The notes under the pieces: generated by a model
The model's database searches: none
What the model was told of the DNA's origin: nothing
The model's input: only the letters and a program-made list of their open reading frames with translations
In this document: piece by piece, positions 1 through 5,608 of the stretch
How positions within the stretch are numbered: position 1 is the stretch's first letter
Layout of the letters: each line of letters opens with the position of its first letter
Position numbers and translations under genes: made by a program
Source: Deltaproteobacteria bacterium
Lineage (GTDB): Bacteria > Desulfobacterota > Desulfobacteria > Desulfobacterales > UBA11574
Assembly: GCA_019313025.1 (NCBI GenBank)
Contig: JAFDCA010000164.1
Location: 1-7,278, forward strand
Length of the DNA: 7,278 nucleotides
Direction of reading: 5' to 3'

Positions 1-2061
1 TAGAATATCATCGTCGGCATAATGAGCCAGGATGCGGAGTTCTATCTGAGAATAATCGGCTGAAACCAGGATCCATCCTTTTCTGGGAACAAATGCTTTG
101 CGAATTTCCATTCCTTCATCTGTCCTGATGGGTATATTTTGAAGGTTTGGATCAGAACTGCTCAATCTTCCGGTAGCTGTAACCGTTTGATTGAAGGATG
201 TATGGATCCTTCCGGTTTCCGGATGAACAAGATCAAGTAGAGCATCCGTATAGGTTGATTTCAATTTGGAAAGGGTCCTGTGTCTTAAAACAAGCTCCGG
301 GAGTTCATGCTTGCCTGCAAGGACTGTCAGAACATTAACATCTGTTGAATATCCTGTTTTTTTCCGTGTCTTTTTTTGAACCGGCAGCTGGAGTTTTTCA
401 AATAGTATTTTTCCCAACTGCTGGGACGACTTGATATTAAATTCTTCTCCAGCAATTGAATAAATCATGCTTTCAAGTTGTTCAAGCTGGTGTTCAAAAG
501 ACTTAGAAAGATCCGCAAGCTTCTCTCTGTCAACACAAATCCCTGTCATCTCCATGTTCATCAAAACCGGCACAAGGGGCAACTCCACATTATTATACAA
601 TTCCATCAGGCCGGCTTTGTCGATCAAGGGCATTAGAACATGATAGGCCATCAGCGTTATATCTGCATCTTCACAGGAATACGGCACCGCCTTTTCCAGG
701 GGAATTTGGGCAAAACTTACATCTTTTTTCCCCTTACCTGAAATTTCTTTGTATGTCATCGTTTTGTGATCCAGAAAATCGAGAGCGATCTGATTCAGGT
801 TGTGGGCCCGTTTTGAAGGATTAATCAGATAAGACGCCAGCATGGTGTCAAAAATCACGCCGACCAAGTTTATCCCATGACGTTTTAGGACCATCCAGTC
901 ATATTTTACATTTTGCCCGATTTTTTTTACGTCCGGATTTTCAAGCACAGGTTTTAATTGGCTTAATACTGTTTTAAGCTCAAGCTGTGCCGGAGCTTCT
1001 GAATAATCATGGGCACACGGGATGTAAAAAGCTTCATTAGGCTTCATTGAAAACGACACTCCCACAAGTTTTGCTTTCATGGGATCTTTTGAGGTGGTTT
1101 CGGTATCGATAGCGAACATTTCAGCTGTTTCAAGTTGTCTAATCAGATCAAAAAGCGTCGACATATCACATATTGCACGGTAATTTTTTTTTGAAAGATC
1201 GGATGGTTTGGGAAAATCTTGCTGCAATTGTCTGAATTCTAAATGTTTAAAAAGTTTTGACAGCTTGTTGTTATCCGGTGTTGTATATTTGAAATTTTCA
1301 GGCTTGAATGGAAACGGCACATCAATATGGATTTTAACCAGTTTTTTGCTCAAAAAAGCCTGGTCTTTGTGCTGAACGAGATTTTCGTGTTGTTTTTTCT
1401 TTGTAATGGTATGAACGCGATCATAAAGACGCTCCATGGTTCCAAAAGTTTTGATTAAAGACAAGGCTGTTTTGGGCCCAATACCGGGAACACCGGGTAT
1501 ATTGTCTGACGCATCACCTGAAAGCGCCATCACATCTATCATCTGATGAGGTTCAACACCAAATTCATCTCTAACCGTATGGATATCAATATTTTTTTCT
1601 TTCATGGGATCCCAGATGACAGCATTGTCTGTGACAAGCTGAACAAAATCTTTGTCTCCTGTAACCATTACAACAAAAAATCCGGCTTTTTCAGCCTGAC
1701 ATTTGAAAGTACCGATAAGATCGTCGGCCTCAAAACCCTGCATTTCAACAACCGGTATGTTGAATCCATGGGTTATATCTTTTATATACGGAACCTGAAT
1801 CGACAAGTCCTCGGGCATGGAAGGACGGTTCGCCTTATAGTCCTGGTATATTTCATGCCTGAAGGTCGGCCCTTTGGCATCAAAAAACATGACCACATAT
1901 TCAGGAGATCGATCTTCTATCAGTTTGATTAGCATGCGAGTGAATCCGAATGCTGCATTGGTGGGGAGGCCTTTTGAGTTGGCCAAACTCCTTATGGCAT
2001 GGTAGGCACGATAAATATATGCACTGCCGTCTATCAAATATAATGTTTTATTATTTTTCAT
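1..2061 (-). CDS. polA: DNA polymerase I, N-terminal 687 residues (3' end of gene beyond window)
   Basis: Pol I fills gaps, removes RNA primers and proofreads during repair and lagging-strand maturation. The reading frame is open from the ATG at 2059-2061 to the left edge with no stop. Residues 1 to about 290 form the 5'-nuclease domain: LIDGSAYIYRAYHA with D11, FFDAKGPTFRHEIYQDYKANR-type block, GDKDF, and D183/D186 followed by the helix-hairpin-helix IPGVPGIGPKTA. About 300-490 is the 3'-5' exonuclease. All three proofreading motifs are intact: DTET (D319, E321), GQNVKYD (N384, D388) and YSCED (Y461, D465). The polymerase domain follows, with TGRLSSSDPNLQNIP and motif A DYSQIELR (D669, equivalent to E. 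coli D705). Motifs B and C lie outside the window. The gene is divergent from the CoA-binding gene. No strong Shine-Dalgarno is seen before the ATG, but the start matches the family's usual N-terminus. Identification is very secure. Confidence 0.98.
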   Translation of the reverse strand, partial: MKNNKTLYLIDGSAYIYRAYHAIRSLANSKGLPTNAAFGFTRMLIKLIEDRSPEYVVMFFDAKGPTFRHEIYQDYKANRPSMPEDLSIQVPYIKDITHGFNIPVVEMQGFEADDLIGTFKCQAEKAGFFVVMVTGDKDFVQLVTDNAVIWDPMKEKNIDIHTVRDEFGVEPHQMIDVMALSGDASDNIPGVPGIGPKTALSLIKTFGTMERLYDRVHTITKKKQHENLVQHKDQAFLSKKLVKIHIDVPFPFKPENFKYTTPDNNKLSKLFKHLEFRQLQQDFPKPSDLSKKNYRAICDMSTLFDLIRQLETAEMFAIDTETTSKDPMKAKLVGVSFSMKPNEAFYIPCAHDYSEAPAQLELKTVLSQLKPVLENPDVKKIGQNVKYDWMVLKRHGINLVGVIFDTMLASYLINPSKRAHNLNQIALDFLDHKTMTYKEISGKGKKDVSFAQIPLEKAVPYSCEDADITLMAYHVLMPLIDKAGLMELYNNVELPLVPVLMNMEMTGICVDREKLADLSKSFEHQLEQLESMIYSIAGEEFNIKSSQQLGKILFEKLQLPVQKKTRKKTGYSTDVNVLTVLAGKHELPELVLRHRTLSKLKSTYTDALLDLVHPETGRIHTSFNQTVTATGRLSSSDPNLQNIPIRTDEGMEIRKAFVPRKGWILVSADYSQIELRILAHYADDDIL

Positions 2062-2118
2062 ATGGACTCAGTTGGCGGTTGATATTTTTTTCTATGTATC
2101 GTTAAAGGCTGCTACCGG

Positions 2119-2147
2119 TTGACAAAAATACACGGTTGGATTAATTT
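2119..2147 (+). promoter_or_regulatory. Candidate sigma70-type promoter for the CoA-binding gene
   Basis: A perfect -35 box TTGACA (2119-2124) is followed after 17 bp by TAATTT (2142-2147), which matches only three positions of the -10 consensus. Transcription would start near 2154, leaving a leader of about 70 nt. The -35 box is good and the -10 is weak, so this is a candidate only. Confidence 0.35.
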
Positions 2148-2211
2148 CGAGTCACGAAAATGGTTATGCTTTTATTCCTATCACTAATTCTGTGAGACGG
2201 CAAGGCCGCTT

Positions 2212-2217
2212 AAGGGA
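2212..2217 (+). promoter_or_regulatory. Ribosome binding site that fixes the CoA-binding protein start
   Basis: AAGGGA lies 7 nt before the ATG at 2225. It supports that ATG over an upstream in-frame GTG at 2192, whose extra residues (MRRQGRLRDYH) look like translated leader and lack family similarity. Confidence 0.6.
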
Positions 2218-2224
2218 TTATCAC

Positions 2225-2674
2225 ATGAAATCAGGCAAAATAATTAACGGCGACAATGAAATAATAAATATACTTAAACACGCCAAGACCATCGCAATCC
2301 TCGGCCTAAGCCCAAAACCTGAGAGGGAATCCAATAGGGTCGCCAGATATCTGAAAGATCATGGATACAGCATCATTCCGGTCAGACCCGGCCAGAAAGA
2401 GATCTTGGGACAAACCGCCTATCCTGCCCTCGATGATATCAAAGAAAACGTGGATATTGTGGATGTATTCAGAAATCCCAAACAGATTTTGCCCCATGCC
2501 CATGAGGCGATATGGATAAAACCCAAGGTTTTTTGGATGCAGCTTGGTATCGAAAACCAGGAAGCCGCGTCTCTATTACTAAAAGCGGGCATCGATGTCG
2601 TCATGAACAAATGTATAAAGATTGAACATGACAGACTTTGCAAAAAAAACATCTTATCGGCAAAAACGTCGTAG
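2225..2674 (+). CDS. CoA-binding domain protein (YccU / CoA_binding_2 family)
   Basis: A 149-residue single-domain Rossmann-fold protein of the YccU-type CoA-binding family, probably cytoplasmic. Such proteins resemble the CoA-binding domain of succinyl-CoA synthetase alpha; their physiological role is poorly defined. Visible family blocks in order: the beta-alpha nucleotide-binding start IAILGLSPKPERESNRVARYL (about 23-43), HGYSIIPVRPG (46-56), VDIVDVFRNP (76-85), the hallmark FWMQLGIENQEA (103-114) and the C-terminal VVMNKCIKIEH (125-135) with C130. Length is normal for the family. The ATG at 2225 is preferred because of the AAGGGA site 7 nt upstream. The 3' end overlaps the following cysteine-rich gene by 47 nt in another frame, suggesting cotranscription and translational coupling. 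Family assignment is firm; ligand and function are not shown by the sequence. Confidence 0.93.
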   Translation: MKSGKIINGDNEIINILKHAKTIAILGLSPKPERESNRVARYLKDHGYSIIPVRPGQKEILGQTAYPALDDIKENVDIVDVFRNPKQILPHAHEAIWIKPKVFWMQLGIENQEAASLLLKAGIDVVMNKCIKIEHDRLCKKNILSAKTS

Positions 2675-2852
2675 AGCCCGACAAATCGGATGTCATTGTT
2701 GCGGGAAAAATCCACCTTTTTGCTGGAGATGCCGTTGCGGATTCGCTATTTGCCAGGAATGCATGATGGAAAATTTCTGGGGTATGTCGTGCAACGGAAT
2801 AACCTGGGAGTGCCCGGACTGCGGTGCAAATAACGGCTTCGGGAATCAATGA
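2628..2852 (+). CDS. Small cysteine-rich putative zinc-binding protein, function unknown
   Basis: A 74-residue protein with a basic N-terminus (YRQKRRRARQ, 10-19) and 11 cysteines: C22, C24, C25, C32, C35, C37, C42, C45, C55, C62 and C65. They are arranged mostly as CxxC or CxC pairs (CWRCRC, CQEC, CPDC), which suggests two zinc-ribbon or RING-like sites, or an iron-sulfur site. The pattern GMSCNGITWECPDCG near the end looks like a deliberate structural motif. I do not recognise a named family. The ATG at 2628 is used; a TTG two codons earlier is possible. No clear Shine-Dalgarno is visible, and the start lies inside the CoA-binding gene (47-nt overlap), so translation is probably coupled to it. 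The regular cysteine spacing and codon-level coherence make it very likely real. A signal peptide is absent, so it is probably cytoplasmic. Confidence 0.8.
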   Translation: MTDFAKKTSYRQKRRRARQIGCHCCGKNPPFCWRCRCGFAICQECMMENFWGMSCNGITWECPDCGANNGFGNQ

Positions 2853-3057
2853 CTCACTTTGAACATATTAAAAGCCATTAGAAAACCTTTCAGCAAGTGA
2901 TTTTTAAGTCTTTGCCAAAAAGCGCCTATCGAAGTGGAACGCAAAATTTATAGCTGTTTGAGGGTGATGGCCCGAGTTCTACAAATTTAGTGCCATGAGC
3001 TTCGCGCTTTGCAAGAGGCTCAAACCAACGAGCGGAAGGTTTTGAAACAGCTTTTAA
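2853..3057. other. Convergent intergenic region between the Cys-rich gene and the L,D-transpeptidase gene
   Basis: Both neighbouring genes end here, so transcription terminators are expected. No classic GC stem followed by a T-tract was found for either strand. The right half (2952-3052) is instead occupied by a nested inverted-repeat structure, listed separately. The left half (2853-2950) shows nothing I can name. Confidence 0.6.
2952..3052. repeat. Nested inverted-repeat element, possible dispersed repeat or structured RNA
   Basis: The element is bounded by a perfect 8-bp inverted repeat, AGCTGTTT (2952-2959) and AAACAGCT (3045-3052). Inside are smaller stems: GGG/CCC (2962-2964 with 2971-2973); an 8-pair stem with one G-U, TGAGCTTC (2996-3003) with GAGGCTCA (3015-3022); and AACC/GGTT (3023-3026 with 3038-3041). 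Together they can fold into a cloverleaf-like layout closed by the outer stem. It sits between convergent genes and ends 5 bp before the transpeptidase stop codon, a place where small palindromic repeats are common. Whether it recurs in the genome cannot be seen from one copy. It could also act as a bidirectional transcript end. Confidence 0.45.
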
Positions 3058-3960
3058 TCATTCCTCGCTCCACTCCCGCTTAAGTAATACCATAAGGTCT
3101 TTCCCCGGCCGATAAAGGTAGAGCTTTGAAAATCCCTGTGTATTCTTGCTGTCTTTTATCCTGACTTCACCCACTGCCACCACGCGCTTTTGAAAACCGA
3201 TAACAGAAATATACCTAAAATCTCGTTCCAAAGACCGGTATCTTTCAGGTAGCATGGCCTGTTTGAATAAAAGCATTAGTTCAGACGGTTGTTTTTTAGC
3301 CGGCTCAAATCGGTAAGGAAGATGGTTTGCGATGATAACAGGGGTTTTTTTTAACGAAGTCCGTCGATCCAGATCAGCAAGATCTCGATTGTTTAAGACC
3401 ACGCACCCGTTGGTTGAAAAAGGCTTTATGGTCTGGTTGGATCCATGGATAAATATACCGTTGCCACATTTGCCTTCAAGATTGTCAAAAATATCAGGAT
3501 AACTCAATCCAAAGGCACGGTCGCCGAACAGGGTGACTTTAGAATCCCGGTAAGACTTTACATTGAAGTAAATTCCTTCAGGAGTTTTTTGGTCTTTTTC
3601 CTTTTGTTTTTTACCGGGCTGTTCTCCGGTACTGCAGTCATAGCTCTTAATTAATTGATAGCGACCGTCATAACAATATAAGTGAAGCTTTTGGAGGGCT
3701 TTCTCCACCAGTATCAGGTGAATGGGCTTTCCGTTTCCTTTGTAAAATAGAATGGGACCGTCCCATAACCCATCTTCCACATCATCTTGGACCAGGTTTC
3801 CAACGGAACTGTTTTTGAAAGGTTCTTTTGAATAGGAATTGGTTTTTAACCCGTCATAAAAAAAGGTTAAAACGACGGCGACAACAAGCAAGGCCGCTTT
3901 CATGAAGATGAAAGCGGTGGCCTTTTGAGCATCTTTAACATTATCGGTTATAATTATCAT
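3058..3960 (-). CDS. YkuD-type L,D-transpeptidase / YafK-like peptidoglycan enzyme, membrane-anchored
   Basis: A 300-residue envelope enzyme. L,D-transpeptidases use a cysteine to cross-link peptidoglycan stems or attach proteins to them; YafK-like members can instead hydrolyse such links. A hydrophobic segment at about 21-34 (AALLVVAVVLTFF) is a signal anchor or signal peptide. The YkuD domain spans about 78-212: a beta-strand region, the CSTGEQPG...KTPEGIYFN substrate-side block (109-133), H172 in IFIHGS, and the catalytic block STNGCVVLNN with C186. The usual His before Gly-Cys is Asn184 and the Arg after it is absent, a variant closer to YafK-like than ErfK-like enzymes. Residues about 220-300 form an extra C-terminal region with beta-strand character that I cannot name. 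The start is uncertain: M1 (3960) lacks a Shine-Dalgarno, and M20 (3901-3903, MKAALLV) would give a textbook signal peptide and 281 residues. The gene follows the HAD gene by 19 nt. Confidence 0.88.
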   Translation of the reverse strand: MIIITDNVKDAQKATAFIFMKAALLVVAVVLTFFYDGLKTNSYSKEPFKNSSVGNLVQDDVEDGLWDGPILFYKGNGKPIHLILVEKALQKLHLYCYDGRYQLIKSYDCSTGEQPGKKQKEKDQKTPEGIYFNVKSYRDSKVTLFGDRAFGLSYPDIFDNLEGKCGNGIFIHGSNQTIKPFSTNGCVVLNNRDLADLDRRTSLKKTPVIIANHLPYRFEPAKKQPSELMLLFKQAMLPERYRSLERDFRYISVIGFQKRVVAVGEVRIKDSKNTQGFSKLYLYRPGKDLMVLLKREWSEE

Positions 3961-3979
3961 TGAAAAACGTTATAAATTA

Positions 3980-4606
3980 TTACGCTATTTTGATATCGAG
4001 TATCTGAGCAATTTCTTTTAAGCTTTTGATATGAAAATCAGCGGAAAGAGATCTGTTTTGATACGCCACAAACGGCACACCGGCAGCTTTTGCCGCCATT
4101 TCATCAAGTTCCGAATCTCCCACATATAAGGTGTTATATGATTCTATTTCAAAATGTTCTATAATTTTGATCAGTGGATCCGGATAAGGTTTGGGACGAT
4201 CGACATCATTGGAACTTACAACCAGGTCAAAATACGCTTCCAGGCCATGTTCGCCGAGAACGTGATCCATTGTGTCCGATCGATTTGTAGCGATGGCGGT
4301 CTTGTATCTGGGCCGGAGTTTTTCGAGCAGCGGCTTTAAATAGGGTTCCAAAACCATATATTTTAAAAACGGAATATAACTGATACGTTGTCGATAATCC
4401 TGAGCTGCCATGAAGCTTTTTTCATCTTTAAACAGGTATGCAATCGATTGGTCCGCCGTGTGGCTATGACAATACGCAAACTGATCGGACGTCAAGTTTG
4501 GCCGACCGAAATGCTGTAATATTTCGTTATAATATGCCATGTTTGCTTTCTTAGTATCAAACATGACACCATCACAGTCAAAAGCAACCACTTTGATATG
4601 TTTCAT
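3980..4606 (-). CDS. HAD-superfamily phosphatase (phosphoglycolate phosphatase-like)
   Basis: A 208-residue cytoplasmic HAD hydrolase of subfamily IA, which removes phosphate from small metabolites through an aspartyl-phosphate intermediate. All four motifs are intact: motif I DCDGVMFD with nucleophile D10 and acid/base D12; motif II IATNRS (T107); motif III Lys K139 in DRPKPYPDP; motif IV YVGDSELD with metal ligands D164 and D168. The helical cap is inserted between motifs I and II (about 18-90). Length is typical of Gph-like enzymes, but the substrate cannot be read from sequence, so no symbol is given. The ATG is 2 nt after the DUF1573 stop codon with only a weak Shine-Dalgarno, implying translational coupling. 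The transpeptidase gene begins 19 nt after it. The context hints at envelope metabolism, but this is inference. Confidence 0.92.
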   Translation of the reverse strand: MKHIKVVAFDCDGVMFDTKKANMAYYNEILQHFGRPNLTSDQFAYCHSHTADQSIAYLFKDEKSFMAAQDYRQRISYIPFLKYMVLEPYLKPLLEKLRPRYKTAIATNRSDTMDHVLGEHGLEAYFDLVVSSNDVDRPKPYPDPLIKIIEHFEIESYNTLYVGDSELDEMAAKAAGVPFVAYQNRSLSADFHIKSLKEIAQILDIKIA

Positions 4607-4608
4607 CT

Positions 4609-5340
4609 TTATTGTTTCTCGATTTCCGCCCTTTTGAGAATGTTGCCGATGACATAGATTCTAATCTCGGGACGTACCTTGCTGTCCGTTTTTAGTTTTA
4701 TGGTGTCAACATAACGCCCCGGGGTTTTTTTCAAATTTTCAACCGTCAGAACATATTCCATTTTTTCTGAGCGTTGAGTTTTTTCCAGCGTGAAGGCAAT
4801 GTTTTCTTTATTGGTTGCCCTCGCTTTTTTAATGGTAAATGGATATTTATCTTTTGGCAAGATCCTCACCTTTGCATTTACTGGATTGCCTGCAACACCA
4901 TTCAAAACAACTCTCTTTGGAACAATGTCGACAAATTGTTCAACATTTCCTCCAATGGTCAAATGGAGCATGGAATTATCGACAGAATTGGTTTTGACCG
5001 TTATTTTTTTGGTGAGTGTTTTTCCACCGTATCCCTCGGTATCGACTTTAATAACAATTTTTCCCTCGCCGCCGGGAGGGACCTGTCTCGGATATGAGAC
5101 AGCGGTACACCCTCACCCGGTTTTGACCTTTTCAATCACAAGCGGTGCGTCACCTTTGTTTTGTATAATAAAATCATGTGTTACTTCCGTACCATCTATA
5201 ACTGTAGGGAAAGTGTACCGGTTTTCGGGTACAAAAGCAGACGGTGATGGAGTTGTTTGTTTCGAAGCGCCGAATACGCCGCTACCAAAACAAAAAATAC
5301 AAAGGGTGATAAAAAAAACGGAAAAAAGTTTAAGTTTCAT
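4609..5340 (-). CDS. Exported DUF1573-domain protein, predicted selenoprotein (Sec76 at in-frame TGA)
   Basis: One 243-residue protein read through an in-frame TGA at 5113-5115. Residues 1-24 are a signal peptide (MKLK, then a hydrophobic stretch to VFG/A), so the protein is periplasmic or surface-exposed. A DUF1573 Ig-like domain follows at about 35-130: FIIQNKGDAPLVIEKVKTG, then the TGA, then GCTAVSY, PPGGEGKI, TEGYGGK and TVKTN. A second beta-rich region (about 131-243) starts near VEQFVDIVPKRVVLNG. DUF1573 proteins carry a conserved CGC motif exactly here; this gene has Sec-Gly-Cys (U76, G77, C78). No other Cys occurs after the signal peptide. Frame and family similarity are continuous on both sides, and a hairpin follows the TGA. 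AAGGA lies 10 nt before the ATG. Two separate ORFs or a nonsense-mutated pseudogene are alternatives, but neither explains the exact Cys position plus hairpin. Molecular function of the family is unknown; a redox or metal role for the U-C pair is inference. Confidence 0.87.
5076..5115 (-). promoter_or_regulatory. Putative bacterial SECIS element at the Sec codon
   Basis: Reading the minus strand from the TGA (5115-5113), the mRNA can fold as GAGGG (5114-5110) with CCCTC (5080-5076), AC (5106-5105) with GT (5082-5081), and a perfect 7-bp upper stem CTGTCTC (5102-5096) with GAGACAG (5089-5083). The apical loop ATATCC is 6 nt and begins 18 nt after the UGA, inside the range known for bacterial SECIS elements. 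SelB recognises such hairpins to deliver Sec-tRNA. Odd point: the loop lacks the G usually found at its first or second position, so the cognate SelB may be divergent or the fold may differ. Confidence 0.65.
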
Positions 5341-5350
5341 TTTAAAAATG

Positions 5351-5355
5351 TCCTT
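5351..5355 (-). promoter_or_regulatory. Ribosome binding site of the DUF1573 selenoprotein gene
   Basis: AAGGA on the minus strand lies 10 nt before the ATG at 5340. It supports this start, which gives a clean signal peptide, and shows that the segment upstream of the TGA is translated rather than a decayed remnant. Confidence 0.6.
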
Positions 5356-5361
5356 AAATAA

Positions 5362-5375
5362 ATTAACCGGTTAAT
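5362..5375. promoter_or_regulatory. Perfect 14-bp palindrome in the leader of the DUF1573 gene (possible operator)
   Basis: ATTAACCGGTTAAT is a perfect palindrome centred about 28 bp before the start codon and just upstream of the ribosome binding site. It could be a binding site for a dimeric regulator or an mRNA hairpin. No regulator gene is adjacent, so the role is unknown. Confidence 0.35.
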
Positions 5376-5401
5376 ATTGGCCCAAATATCCTATTCACAA
5401 C

Positions 5402-5417
5402 CTTGGCCATCACCAAG
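5402..5417. repeat. Small inverted repeat in the DUF1573 leader
   Basis: CTTGG (5402-5406) and CCAAG (5413-5417) form a 5-bp stem with a 6-nt loop, inside the predicted 5' leader. It may be a minor leader hairpin or chance; there is no T-tract after it. Confidence 0.25.
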
Positions 5418-5437
5418 TCACCAATATATGAACAGCT

Positions 5438-5466
5438 TATTTAGGGTGCATTTTCTAGAATGTCAA
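5438..5466 (-). promoter_or_regulatory. Candidate sigma70-type promoter for the DUF1573-HAD-transpeptidase group
   Basis: On the minus strand a perfect TTGACA (5466-5461) is followed after 17 bp by TAAATA (5443-5438), a partial -10 match. Transcription would begin near 5431, giving a leader of about 90 nt that contains the palindrome and the ribosome binding site. It would let the group be expressed independently of priA. Confidence 0.45.
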
Positions 5467-5608
5467 GGCGCATCTTCTTATTTTAAATTCAGTTTCACAC
5501 CCGAATAGGGTCAAAAGACCTTTAACGTTGCAGTCCAAAACATTTATTGTCCTACTCTGCTGTTTATGGTTGCGTAAAATTAAGGATGCGAAACTTGATT
5601 TATTAATG

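Larger units (their letters stand above)
2062..2224. other. Divergent intergenic region between polA and the CoA-binding gene
   Basis: This 163-bp spacer separates two genes transcribed away from each other, so it should carry promoters for both. A plausible sigma70-like promoter is visible only on the plus strand (listed separately). On the minus strand a TTGTCA box overlaps the same place, but I could not find a convincing -10 at normal spacing, so the polA promoter is not assigned. No RNA gene or coding sequence was recognised here. Confidence 0.6.
5341..5608. other. Intergenic region between priA and the DUF1573 gene
   Basis: This 268-bp spacer lies downstream of priA and upstream of the three-gene group, all on the minus strand. 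It holds a promoter candidate, a 14-bp palindrome and a small hairpin, listed separately. A 4-bp stem GGTC-AAAA-GACC (5509-5520) is too weak to call a terminator. No small ORF or RNA gene was recognised. Confidence 0.6.

Noticed and set aside
1546..1932. 128-residue plus-strand open frame inside polA
   Set aside because: It is antisense to the 5'-nuclease domain of polA, whose motifs are intact, and has no recognisable features.
2192..2224. Upstream GTG start for the CoA-binding protein
   Set aside because: The extra residues do not match the family, and AAGGGA is correctly spaced for the ATG at 2225.
4609..5340. Two separate genes (5113-5340 and 4609-4971) or a nonsense-mutated pseudogene
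   Set aside because: The second piece has no ribosome binding site at its first ATG (4971) and would lose half of the DUF1573 domain. The frame is intact across the TGA, the TGA replaces the family's conserved Cys, and a hairpin follows it. Selenocysteine explains all of this better.
4790..5374. 194-residue open frame on the plus strand, antisense to the DUF1573 gene
   Set aside because: It is antisense to a gene with clear family similarity and a signal peptide, has no recognisable domain and no convincing ribosome binding site. Treated as a chance open frame.
5509..5520. GGTC-AAAA-GACC hairpin as the priA terminator
   Set aside because: The stem is only 4 bp and no proper T-tract follows in the priA direction, so a terminator call is not supported.
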